A DNA stretch of 64,000 nucleotides from contig DATCZQ010000184.1 in NCBI GenBank assembly GCA_036525815.1, positions 60,337 to 124,336 on the forward strand. Reading direction: 5' to 3'. This document shows, piece after piece, positions 16,802 through 25,130 of the stretch (within the stretch, counting starts at the first letter, position 1; the number at the start of each line of letters is the position of its first letter). The notes below the pieces were generated by a model, which saw nothing but the letters and a program-made list of their open reading frames with translations, had not been told where the DNA came from and ran no database searches. The DNA comes from Yeosuana sp036525815 (GTDB lineage: Bacteria > Bacteroidota > Bacteroidia > Flavobacteriales > Flavobacteriaceae). Both the position numbers and the translations under genes were made by a program.

Positions 16802-18076
16802 ATGAGTACACAAAATTTAGCCACTAAGGCATTACATGCAGGCCACAACGTCACTGCAAATGGCGGAACGAGAGCAGTTCCAATCTATCAAACAACTTCG
16901 TATGTTTTTAATGATTCAGACCATGCGGCAAACCTGTTTTCTTTAAAGGAATTAGGGTTTATTTACACTAGGCTTAATAATCCTACCAATGATATTTTAC
17001 AACAGCGTTTGGCAGCTCTTGAAGGTGGTGTGGGCGCCGTTGTATTTGCTTCGGGAACGGCGGCTATTTCAACAGGTCTTTTAACCTTACTAAAAGCAGG
17101 TGATCATATTGTAGCATCCAGTAGTTTATATGGTGGAACCTATAACTTATTGAAAGTAACTTTGCCGAGATTAGGTATCACAACAACATTTGTTAATGCA
17201 GATAATCCTGATAACTTTAAGGAAGCTGTTAAAGAAAATACAAGAGCTTTTTTTGTAGAGTCCTTAGGAAATCCAAAATTAGATGTTTTAGATTTAGAGG
17301 CGATTGCTGAACATTCAAAAGCTGCTGGGGTTCCTTTTATTGTTGATAATACTGTTGCAACTCCAGCCTTATTAAATCCTATAGAGCATGGTGCTAATAT
17401 TGTAATTCATTCGTTGACAAAATACATTGGGGGTCAAGGCAACTCTTTAGGAGGCGCTATAGTTGATGCCGGTACGTTTGATTGGGCCAATGGTAAATTT
17501 CCCGAATTTACAACACCTTCGGCTGGTTATCATGGTTTGGTCTACAGTGAAGCTTTAGGTGCAGCAGCTTATACTTTTAAATTAATTTTGGAAGGTTTAA
17601 GAGATTTTGGAGGTGCTTTAAGTCCATTCAATGCTTTTCAAATTATTCAAGGTTTGGAAACTTTACCTGTAAGAATAAAACAACACAGCGAAAATGCTTT
17701 AGAGCTTGCAAAATGGTTAGAAAAACAAGATGAAGTAGCTTGGGTAAATTATCCAGGCTTAAAATCGAGCAAGTATCATGGACTAGCAACTAAATATTTA
17801 CCAAAAGGTCAAAGTGGCATTGTAACCTTTGGCGCTAAAGGTGGTTATGATGCTGCAAAAGCAATTGCTGATAATTCAACATTATTTTCATTGTTGGCAA
17901 ATATTGGTGATACAAAATCACTCATTATTCATCCGGCAAGTACCACACACCAACAATTAACTGATAAGGAACAGGAGTCTACTGGCGTTTCTAAAGATTT
18001 AATTCGCTTGTCTGTTGGAATTGAGGCTATTGAAGATTTAAAGGCTGATTTAAAAGAAGCTTTCAGTAAAATTTAA
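16802..18076 (+). CDS. metY: O-acetylhomoserine sulfhydrylase
   Basis: A 424-residue PLP enzyme from the ATG at 16802 (MSTQNLATKALHAGH). An in-frame ATG at 16748 would add a hydrophobic extension absent from the family and was rejected. TRLNNPTNDILQQRLAALEGG, the PLP lysine in IHSLTKYIGGQG and the C-terminal HPASTTHQQL region fit the Cys/Met metabolism family. The length of 424 rather than about 390 points to the MetY (O-acetylhomoserine plus sulfide) branch. It is the first gene behind a SAM-I riboswitch and is followed by metX-thrA, which supplies its substrate. Confidence 0.88.
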   Translation: MSTQNLATKALHAGHNVTANGGTRAVPIYQTTSYVFNDSDHAANLFSLKELGFIYTRLNNPTNDILQQRLAALEGGVGAVVFASGTAAISTGLLTLLKAGDHIVASSSLYGGTYNLLKVTLPRLGITTTFVNADNPDNFKEAVKENTRAFFVESLGNPKLDVLDLEAIAEHSKAAGVPFIVDNTVATPALLNPIEHGANIVIHSLTKYIGGQGNSLGGAIVDAGTFDWANGKFPEFTTPSAGYHGLVYSEALGAAAYTFKLILEGLRDFGGALSPFNAFQIIQGLETLPVRIKQHSENALELAKWLEKQDEVAWVNYPGLKSSKYHGLATKYLPKGQSGIVTFGAKGGYDAAKAIADNSTLFSLLANIGDTKSLIIHPASTTHQQLTDKEQESTGVSKDLIRLSVGIEAIEDLKADLKEAFSKI

Positions 18077-18090
18077 ATATAAGACCCATC

Positions 18091-21000
18091 TTGAAAAAGG
18101 CGTTGCAACATGTTATTGTCAAAGATTTTATTACAGAAAACAAGACTGAAAATTCTGAAATAAAATTAAGCTATCAATTATTTGGTTTACCCTTAGGTGA
18201 AGCACCCATTGTATTGGTGAATCATGCTCTTACCGGTAATAGTAATGTAGCAGGGGAGGATGGCTGGTGGAAAGACCTTATTGGTGATGATAAAGTTATT
18301 GACACCAAAATTTATACGGTTCTGGCCTTTAATATTCCTGGGAATGGGTTTGACAGTTTTGTGATTGAAAATTACAAAGATTTTGTTGCCCGAGATATCG
18401 CTCGCTTGTTTTTAATCGGATTAAAGGAATTAAAAATAGAAAAACTTTTTGCTGTTATAGGGGGGTCTTTAGGAGGTGGCATTGCCTGGGAAATGGCAGT
18501 ATTAGCGCCAGACATTACAGAGCATTTAATTCCTGTTGCCACAGATTGGAAATCTACAGATTGGTTGATAGCCAATTGCCAGATTCAAGAACAGTTTTTA
18601 TTGAATTCTAAAAATCCCGTTCATGATGCCAGAATGCATGCCATGTTATGTTATAGAACACCAGAATCTTTTAATGAGCGCTTCCAGAGATCAAAAAATG
18701 ATGAATTGGAAATTTTTAATGTGGAGAGTTGGTTGTTGCATCATGGTAAAAAATTGCAGGAGCGGTTTCAGTTGTCGGCTTATAAATTAATGAATCAACT
18801 TTTAAAGACTATCGATGTTACTAAAAACAGATCCAGAGATTTTAATGTATTAGAAAATATTCATGCTAATATTCACATCGTTGGCGTTGATTCTGATTTG
18901 TTTTTTACGGCAGAAGAAAACAGGCAAACACACAAACAGCTTGCGGTAACAAATCCAAATGTCACTTATAATGAAATACATTCGGTACATGGGCATGATG
19001 CTTTTTTAATGGAATATGAACAATTAGAAAAAATTATAGAAGGCATTTTTGTGCCAAATTCTAAAAGAAAAAAAATGAAAGTATTAAAGTTTGGAGGGAA
19101 ATCTCTAGCCAATGGAAAAGGTCTTCAGGCCGTTTTAAATATCATTGAAACTAAAATATTAGATGGTGAGAGAATTACGGTGGTAGCTTCGGCAAGAGGT
19201 GAGGCAACTGATGAACTGGAGACTATTCTGAGTAAGGCATCAAAAAGTTTAACATATAAGGAAGATTTAGAAGCCTTCAAAGCATATCAATTAGAACCTT
19301 TAAAAGATATTGATTTTTCAAAAGAATTTTCAGTATTAGACAAATTGTTTGAAGGGGTCAGTTTGCTGGGTGATTACAGTCAAAAAACAAAAGATGAAAT
19401 TTTGGCTCAAGGGGAATTACTGTCTGTAAAAATGATCTCAAGTTTATTGAATGCTAAAAATATTAAAGCATTAGCCGTTGATTCCAGAGCATTAATAAAG
19501 ACGGATGGTAATTTTGGAAATGCAAAACCTATTGCCAATTTATCAAAAGATAATGTCAAAAATTTCTATAAAAACAGTCCTAATGAGGTCGTGAAAATAG
19601 TTACTGGTTTTATTGCAAGCAATGCCCAAAACGAAACAACAACCCTCGGCAGAAATGGAAGTAACTATACGGCAGCATTAATTGCTAATTATTTAGATGC
19701 AGATGAATTACAAAACTATACACATGTCAATGGGATTTTTACCGCTAACCCGGATTTGGTCGAGGATGCTCAAAAAATACGTGAGTTATCTTTTAGTGAA
19801 GCCAATGAGCTTGCTAATTTTGGCACTACTGTTTTACATGCTAAAACCATTATTCCTTTGGTGGAAAAAAACATCAATCTGCGTATTTTAAATACTTTTA
19901 ATTCTGAAGATGAAGGCACTTTGATAACCGCAAAACCAAACTCTAAAGAAGTAACTTCTTTATCAGTTTTAGATAATGTCGCTTTATTGAATTTGGAAGG
20001 CCGAGGTTTGTTGGGTAAAAGTGGTGTGGATGCCAGAATTTTTGCTGCCCTGGCGGGACAGGATATCAGTGTGAGTATTATTTCTCAAGGGTCTTCTGAA
20101 AGAGGCATTGGATTAATTATTAATGCCGATAAAGCGACAAAAGCAGTGATCGCTTTAGAACGAGAATTTGAAAATGATTTTTATTCTCAAGATGTCAATA
20201 AGATAGGAATTGTTGACGACGTTGCAGTAATCTCAATCATCGGTATTGAATTGAGTTCATTCCATAAACCATTTAATGCGCTTATTAAAAACCAAATTAC
20301 ACCCTTGTTGTTCAATAATACAGTTACAGGAAGAAATGTAAGTTTAGTAGTTAAAAAGAGCCAGCTACATAAAGCTATGAATGTGATTCATGGGGAGATT
20401 TTTGGGGTTTCTAAAAAAATTAATATCGCCATTTTCGGGCATGGTTTAGTTGGAGGAGCACTAATAAATCAGATTTTAAAATCAAAAGAAGATATTGAAA
20501 AAAGGAAAGGAATCAATCTAAATATTTTTGCGATTGCTAATTCAAAAAAATTGTTATTAAGCAAGAATGGGGTGGATAAAAAATGGAAGGACTCTATCAA
20601 AGTGTCAACGGGGGAAAGTTCGATTGACGATGTTATCACTTATGCGAAAAAGTATCATTTAGAGAATTTAATTGCTGTTGATAATACGGCAAGCTCCAAT
20701 TTCTATACTCATTATATTCCTTTAATAGAGGCGGGATTTGATTTAGTGTCATCCAATAAAATAGCGAATACAATTTCTCATGATTTTTATGAGGATTTGA
20801 GGAGTCATCTCAAAAAGAATAACAAGCAATATTTATATGAAACAACGGTTGGTGCAGGTTTACCCTTAATTGATACTATTAAGTTATTACATGAATCTGG
20901 CGAGAATATCACAAGGATCCGTGGTGTTTTTTCTGGGACATTAAGTTATTTATTTAATAATTTTTCTGTTCAAGATAAACCATTCAGTACTATTGTTCAA

Positions 21001-21492
21001 GAAACCATTGATAAAGGATTCACAGAACCTGACCCAAGAGAAGATTTTTCTGGCAATGATGTGGCTAGAAAATTGTTAATTTTGGCCAGAGAATTGGATT
21101 TGCTAAATGAGTTTGAAGATGTATCTGTTCAAAATTTAATTCCGGAACAATACCAGCATATTTCAGTGGCTGAATTTTTAAAACAATTACAGGTATTGGA
21201 TAGTGAATTTCAAAATATAAAGGACAATCAAAAACCTGGACATGTTTTGCGATATATTGGAGATTTGTCAGGTGATTTATCACAAGATAAAGGTCATTTG
21301 GAAGTAAAATTAGTCTCTATTCCAAAAGATAGCACTTTAGGTCATATTAAGGGTTCGGATGCTATTTTTGAAATATTTACAGAATCTTACGGTGAACAAC
21401 CTATTGTTATACAAGGCGCAGGTGCTGGTGCAGAAGTAACGGCCAGAGGTGTTTTTGGAGATATTTTAAGGTTGTCAAAACATATAAACTAG
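18091..21492 (+). CDS. metX-thrA: MetX - aspartokinase - homoserine dehydrogenase fusion
   Basis: A single 1133-codon frame starting at a TTG. Residues 1-327 are an alpha/beta hydrolase of the homoserine O-acetyltransferase family (nucleophile Ser126 in GGSLGGG, late HGHDAF). From Met329 (MKVLKFGGKSLANGKGL) it reads as aspartokinase with ACT domains, then about residue 785 onward homoserine dehydrogenase (NIAIFGHGLVGGAL, VSSNKIANT, GGNDVARK-like FSGNDVARKLLIL). It would carry out the steps aspartate to aspartyl phosphate, semialdehyde to homoserine, and homoserine acetylation. The junction is an A8 run; with A7, metX would end in TGA overlapping the thrA ATG. Whether one or two proteins are made is therefore open. 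Confidence 0.85.
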   Translation: MKKALQHVIVKDFITENKTENSEIKLSYQLFGLPLGEAPIVLVNHALTGNSNVAGEDGWWKDLIGDDKVIDTKIYTVLAFNIPGNGFDSFVIENYKDFVARDIARLFLIGLKELKIEKLFAVIGGSLGGGIAWEMAVLAPDITEHLIPVATDWKSTDWLIANCQIQEQFLLNSKNPVHDARMHAMLCYRTPESFNERFQRSKNDELEIFNVESWLLHHGKKLQERFQLSAYKLMNQLLKTIDVTKNRSRDFNVLENIHANIHIVGVDSDLFFTAEENRQTHKQLAVTNPNVTYNEIHSVHGHDAFLMEYEQLEKIIEGIFVPNSKRKKMKVLKFGGKSLANGKGLQAVLNIIETKILDGERITVVASARGEATDELETILSKASKSLTYKEDLEAFKAYQLEPLKDIDFSKEFSVLDKLFEGVSLLGDYSQKTKDEILAQGELLSVKMISSLLNAKNIKALAVDSRALIKTDGNFGNAKPIANLSKDNVKNFYKNSPNEVVKIVTGFIASNAQNETTTLGRNGSNYTAALIANYLDADELQNYTHVNGIFTANPDLVEDAQKIRELSFSEANELANFGTTVLHAKTIIPLVEKNINLRILNTFNSEDEGTLITAKPNSKEVTSLSVLDNVALLNLEGRGLLGKSGVDARIFAALAGQDISVSIISQGSSERGIGLIINADKATKAVIALEREFENDFYSQDVNKIGIVDDVAVISIIGIELSSFHKPFNALIKNQITPLLFNNTVTGRNVSLVVKKSQLHKAMNVIHGEIFGVSKKINIAIFGHGLVGGALINQILKSKEDIEKRKGINLNIFAIANSKKLLLSKNGVDKKWKDSIKVSTGESSIDDVITYAKKYHLENLIAVDNTASSNFYTHYIPLIEAGFDLVSSNKIANTISHDFYEDLRSHLKKNNKQYLYETTVGAGLPLIDTIKLLHESGENITRIRGVFSGTLSYLFNNFSVQDKPFSTIVQETIDKGFTEPDPREDFSGNDVARKLLILARELDLLNEFEDVSVQNLIPEQYQHISVAEFLKQLQVLDSEFQNIKDNQKPGHVLRYIGDLSGDLSQDKGHLEVKLVSIPKDSTLGHIKGSDAIFEIFTESYGEQPIVIQGAGAGAEVTARGVFGDILRLSKHIN

Positions 21493-21498
21493 AGTGTT

Positions 21499-22671
21499 AT
21501 GAACGAGGATAAAAAGAATTTTGAAACGGAAGCCATTCGCACGCAATTAGAACGAACAGACTTTTTAGAGCACTCAACGCCATTGTATTTAACTTCAAGT
21601 TTTGTTTTTGAAGATGCTGAAGATATGCGTGCTTCCTTTACAGAAGAAAAGGAGCGTAACATTTATAGCCGTTTTTCAAATCCAAATACCAGTGAGTTTG
21701 TAGAAAAAATTTGTAAAATGGAAGGAGCTGAAAGCGGTTATGCGTTTGCGACGGGTATGGCGGCGGTATTTTCTACTTTTGCAGCCTTATTAAATAGTGG
21801 AGATCATATTGTATCGGCACGTTCGGTATTTGGTTCTACTCATACTTTGTTTACGACTTATTTCCCAAAATGGAATATTTCAACAAGTTATTTCAATATA
21901 AATGAACCAGAAACCATTGAGAGTTTCATAACCCAGAAAACCAAAGTATTATATGCCGAATCACCTACAAATCCTGCCGTAGATATTATTGATTTGGAAC
22001 TCTTAGGAAGTATTGCTAAAAAACACAACTTAATTTTAATTATAGATAACTGTTTTGCAACGCCTTATTTACAGCAGCCCATCAAATTTGGGGCACATTT
22101 GGTGATTCATTCTGCCACTAAATTAATTGATGGTCAGGGAAGAGTTTTAGGAGGTGTTACCGTTGGTAGCGCTGATTTAATTAGAGATATTTATCTGTTT
22201 TCCAGAAATACAGGTCCGGCATTATCACCTTTTAACGCCTGGGTATTATCAAAAAGTTTGGAAACCCTATCGGTTAGAGTTGATAAGCATTGTGAAAATG
22301 CCTTAAAAGTTGCTGAATTTTTGGAAAGTCATAAAAACGTAAATTGGGTAAAATACCCGTTTTTAAAATCACATCCACAATATGAAGTGGCTAAAAAGCA
22401 AATGAAATTAGGAGGTAATATTGTCGCTTTTGAAATAAAAGGCGGCATAGAATCTGGTCGAAAATTTTTAAATGCGATAAAAATGTGTTCATTGTCTGCC
22501 AATTTAGGCGACACCAGAAGTATTGTAACGCATCCGGCATCGACTACACACAGTAAATTGTGTGAAGCTGACAGGTTGGAAGTAAGTATTACAGATGGGT
22601 TAGTAAGAGTTTCGGTGGGATTAGAACATGTTGATGATATTATTAGTGATTTGAAGCAAGCCTTAAATTGA
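21499..22671 (+). CDS. Trans-sulfuration PLP enzyme (cystathionine gamma-synthase or O-acylhomoserine sulfhydrylase type)
   Basis: A 390-residue Cys/Met metabolism PLP enzyme, paralogous to metY upstream. SRFSNPNTSEFVEKICKMEGAE, FATGMAAVFSTF, the PLP lysine in IHSATKLIDGQGRVLGG and THPASTTHSKL are present. The sequence resembles the MetZ/MetB branch. It could make homocysteine directly from sulfide or cystathionine from cysteine; sequence alone does not decide. It sits six bases after metX-thrA and is in the same SAM-controlled operon. Confidence 0.8.
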   Translation: MNEDKKNFETEAIRTQLERTDFLEHSTPLYLTSSFVFEDAEDMRASFTEEKERNIYSRFSNPNTSEFVEKICKMEGAESGYAFATGMAAVFSTFAALLNSGDHIVSARSVFGSTHTLFTTYFPKWNISTSYFNINEPETIESFITQKTKVLYAESPTNPAVDIIDLELLGSIAKKHNLILIIDNCFATPYLQQPIKFGAHLVIHSATKLIDGQGRVLGGVTVGSADLIRDIYLFSRNTGPALSPFNAWVLSKSLETLSVRVDKHCENALKVAEFLESHKNVNWVKYPFLKSHPQYEVAKKQMKLGGNIVAFEIKGGIESGRKFLNAIKMCSLSANLGDTRSIVTHPASTTHSKLCEADRLEVSITDGLVRVSVGLEHVDDIISDLKQALN

Positions 22672-22684
22672 GTATATTAGCATC

Positions 22685-23098
22685 ATGCTATCTAAAAAAA
22701 CAAAATATGGTTTAAAAGCGATTACCTATCTTGCAAGACAAGAAGGCAATAAGCCTGTGCAAGTAGGTGAAATTGCTAAAAATGAGCAAATTCCGCAGAA
22801 ATTTTTAGAGAGCATTTTATTGACCTTAAGAAAGTCAGGATGCTTAGGATCAAAAAAGGGAAAACATGGCGGATATTATCTTATCAAAAAACCTTCAGAG
22901 ATTAATATGGCCGATGTGATGCGTGTTCTTGAAGGGCCCATTGCCATGGTACCCTGTGTGAGTTTGAATTTCTATGAAAAGTGTGATGACTGTCCTGATG
23001 AGAACAAGTGTAGTGTCAATAAATTGATGATTCAGGTTAGAGATAATACACTTGAAGTCCTTCGAAATACTACACTGGAAGATTTGTCTACTATATAA
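22685..23098 (+). CDS. Rrf2-family transcriptional regulator
   Basis: A 137-residue regulator. MLSKKTKYGLKAITYLAR and the winged helix up to GKHGGYYLIKKP are typical Rrf2 features. Cys91, Cys100, Cys103 and Cys109 form a CX8CX2CX5C cluster in the place where IscR-type proteins hold an iron-sulfur cluster, so Fe-S or thiol sensing is plausible. It is the last gene of the met operon (13 bases after its neighbour) and directly precedes the cys operon promoter with its inverted repeat. Rrf2 proteins such as CymR control cysteine genes in other bacteria, so control of the cys operon is a reasonable inference. Confidence 0.85.
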   Translation: MLSKKTKYGLKAITYLARQEGNKPVQVGEIAKNEQIPQKFLESILLTLRKSGCLGSKKGKHGGYYLIKKPSEINMADVMRVLEGPIAMVPCVSLNFYEKCDDCPDENKCSVNKLMIQVRDNTLEVLRNTTLEDLSTI

Positions 23099-23192
23099 GC
23101 CTTGACAATTTCACAAAAAATTCTATTTTTCAGTTAGTTTTCTGCTGTTTAAACTAAAAATATTTCATTATTCTAAAAAATTATTAATATTG

Positions 23193-23222
23193 TTTGGTAT
23201 GTAATAAAATGTGTTACTTTTG
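23193..23222 (+). promoter_or_regulatory. Promoter of the sulfate-assimilation operon
   Basis: TTTG at 23193-23196, an 18-base spacer and TACTTTTG at 23215-23222 match the Bacteroidetes consensus exactly. Predicted start of transcription is near 23229, inside the inverted repeat at 23225-23247. Confidence 0.72.
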
Positions 23223-23224
23223 TA

Positions 23225-23247
23225 ATTCCTAGTAAATCGATAGGAAT
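23225..23247. promoter_or_regulatory. Inverted repeat, candidate operator of the cys operon
   Basis: ATTCCTA at 23225-23231 and TAGGAAT at 23241-23247 are perfect seven-base arms nine bases apart. It lies immediately downstream of the -7 box and spans the expected transcription start, the usual place for a repressor site. The adjacent Rrf2 regulator is the obvious candidate to bind it; this is inference. Confidence 0.5.
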
Positions 23248-23265
23248 AATATAATTCATTGTAAA

Positions 23266-23529
23266 ATGATAGGACACGTTTTAACTAATTCAGGAGAAAA
23301 AGAAAAGTCATCATATAAAATTGATGTAGCAACAGAAAAACCTTTTAGAAGTATAGCCAAGTCAGTTAGCTGGAGAATTGTTGGGACTGTAGATACCATT
23401 TTAATATCCTGGTTTATTACTGGGCAGTTAGAATTGGCTTTTTCTATAGGTTCCATAGAACTGGTTACGAAAATGATTTTATATTTTTTTCATGAGCGTA
23501 TATGGAATACAATTAAATGGGGTAGATAA
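23266..23529 (+). CDS. DUF2061 small membrane protein
   Basis: An 87-residue protein whose residues 25-87 are a DUF2061 domain (KPFRSIAKSVSWRIVGTVDT, then hydrophobic segments and FFHERIWNTIKWG). Function of the family is unknown, but it often begins sulfate-assimilation operons in Flavobacteria, as here, 11 bases before cysH. Two short membrane segments are likely. A role in sulfate or sulfite handling is a guess from context only. Confidence 0.8.
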   Translation: MIGHVLTNSGEKEKSSYKIDVATEKPFRSIAKSVSWRIVGTVDTILISWFITGQLELAFSIGSIELVTKMILYFFHERIWNTIKWGR

Positions 23530-23540
23530 TACAATTTATT

Positions 23541-24161
23541 ATGATTACAAAAGAGCAATTAATTGAATTGAATCTTCTTTATAAAGAAGCGAAGCCATCC
23601 GATATTATTAAAAAAGCATTTGAATTTAGTCATGAGGCCGTTGTAACTACTAATTTCAGGCCTTATGAAGTGGCTATTTTACATGCCGTTAATCTGGTAA
23701 AATCAAATGTTGATGTGGTTTGGTGTGATACCGGCTATAATACCCCACAAACGTATAGACATGCCAATGAAGTTATTGAAAAGTTACAATTAATAGTCTC
23801 CTTATATGTACCACAGCAAACAGCAGCTTATAGAGATGTTGTGATGGGAATTCCTAATGTTGACGATCCAAAACACGCCTTATTTACTGAGCAAGTAAAA
23901 TTAGAACCGTTTAGGAGAGCTATGGAAATTCATAAACCTAAAGTATGGTTCACAAACTTGCGTAAAGGTCAAACAGCATTTAGAGACAGCATTGGAATAT
24001 TTAGTATGAGTAAAGACAAAGTTTTAAAAGTGAGTCCGTTTTACTATTGGTCAGACACTGATTTAGATGCTTATTTAGAAGAGTATAATCTACCTAATGA
24101 GTTTAAATATTTTGATCCAACTAAGGCATTAGAAAACAGAGAGTGTGGTTTACATTCTTGA
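23541..24161 (+). CDS. cysH: Adenylyl-sulfate/phosphoadenylyl-sulfate reductase, cluster-free type
   Basis: A 206-residue reductase ending in the catalytic ECGLHS motif that is diagnostic of (P)APS reductases. VWCDTGYNTPQTYRHA is the substrate-binding segment. Only two cysteines exist, and the CC and CxxC pairs that bind the 4Fe-4S cluster in APS reductases are missing. Such cluster-free forms usually use PAPS, yet no APS kinase (CysC) is encoded in this operon. It reduces activated sulfate to sulfite with thioredoxin. It precedes cysD by 20 bases. Confidence 0.85.
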   Translation: MITKEQLIELNLLYKEAKPSDIIKKAFEFSHEAVVTTNFRPYEVAILHAVNLVKSNVDVVWCDTGYNTPQTYRHANEVIEKLQLIVSLYVPQQTAAYRDVVMGIPNVDDPKHALFTEQVKLEPFRRAMEIHKPKVWFTNLRKGQTAFRDSIGIFSMSKDKVLKVSPFYYWSDTDLDAYLEEYNLPNEFKYFDPTKALENRECGLHS

Positions 24162-24181
24162 AGTAATTGAAAATTAATAAA

Positions 24182-25084
24182 ATGAATAAAGATACATCAC
24201 ATATTAATTCACTTGAAAACGAGGCCATATATATTATGCGGGAAGTGGCGGCTCAATTTGATAAGCCAGTACTGCTTTTTTCTGGAGGAAAGGATTCAAT
24301 TACCCTGGTAAGACTGGCTGTAAAAGCGTTTTATCCGGCGAAAGTACCATTTCCATTAATGCATATTGATACCGGGCATAATTTTCCTGAAACTATTGAA
24401 TTTAGGGATAAATTGGTAAAGGAATTAGATTTAGAATTAATAGTCAGGAACGTTCAGGATTCCATTGATGAAGGCAGAGTGAAAGAAGAATCAGGTAGAT
24501 ATTCAAGTAGAAACTCATTGCAGACCACTACACTTCTGGATGCTATTGAAGAGTTTAAGTTTGACGCCTGTATTGGTGGTGCACGACGTGATGAGGAAAA
24601 AGCCAGAGCTAAAGAAAGAATTTTTTCTGTAAGAGATGATTTTGGGCAATGGGATGAGAAAAATCAACGTCCGGAATTGTTTGATATGTTAAATGGAGAC
24701 ATTGAACATGGTCAGAACGTTCGAGTATTTCCTATTTCAAACTGGACAGAATTAGATGTCTGGTCCTATATTGAAAAGGAAAAAATTGAGATACCCTCTA
24801 TTTATTTTGCACATAAACGAAAAGTGTTTTTACGTGACGGATTGATTTGGTCTCATTCTGAATATGTATACCAGGAAGAAGATGAAAAGGTTTTAGAACG
24901 TATGGTTAGATTTAGAACGGTTGGTGACATGAGTTGTACGGCTGCAGTTTTTTCGGAAGCTGCTGATATCACTAGTGTAGTACAAGAAATTAGAGAGTCT
25001 ACTATATCAGAACGTGGAGCCAGAATAGATGATAAACGTTCGGAGGCCGCTATGGAAAAACGTAAACAACAAGGCTATTTCTAA
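24182..25084 (+). CDS. cysD: Sulfate adenylyltransferase subunit 2
   Basis: A 300-residue protein from the ATG at 24182; an in-frame TTG at 24167 was judged less likely. FSGGKDSITLVRLA is the PP-loop of the ATP pyrophosphatase superfamily. GGARRDEEKARAKERIFS and SERGARIDDKRSEAAMEKRK are CysD signatures. With CysN it forms APS from ATP and sulfate. An intergenic hairpin follows before cysN. Confidence 0.95.
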   Translation: MNKDTSHINSLENEAIYIMREVAAQFDKPVLLFSGGKDSITLVRLAVKAFYPAKVPFPLMHIDTGHNFPETIEFRDKLVKELDLELIVRNVQDSIDEGRVKEESGRYSSRNSLQTTTLLDAIEEFKFDACIGGARRDEEKARAKERIFSVRDDFGQWDEKNQRPELFDMLNGDIEHGQNVRVFPISNWTELDVWSYIEKEKIEIPSIYFAHKRKVFLRDGLIWSHSEYVYQEEDEKVLERMVRFRTVGDMSCTAAVFSEAADITSVVQEIRESTISERGARIDDKRSEAAMEKRKQQGYF

Positions 25085-25130
25085 AATATTTAATAAAAAA
25101 ACTCCTTCTTCTAGAAGGTTCATATAAAAA
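25085..25130 (+). other. Intergenic hairpin between cysD and cysN
   Basis: CCTTC and GAAGG pair around a TTCTA loop in the 46-base spacer. There is no T run, so it is not a typical terminator. It could influence mRNA processing or translation of cysN. A comparable stem lies before the sulfite reductase gene. Confidence 0.4.
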
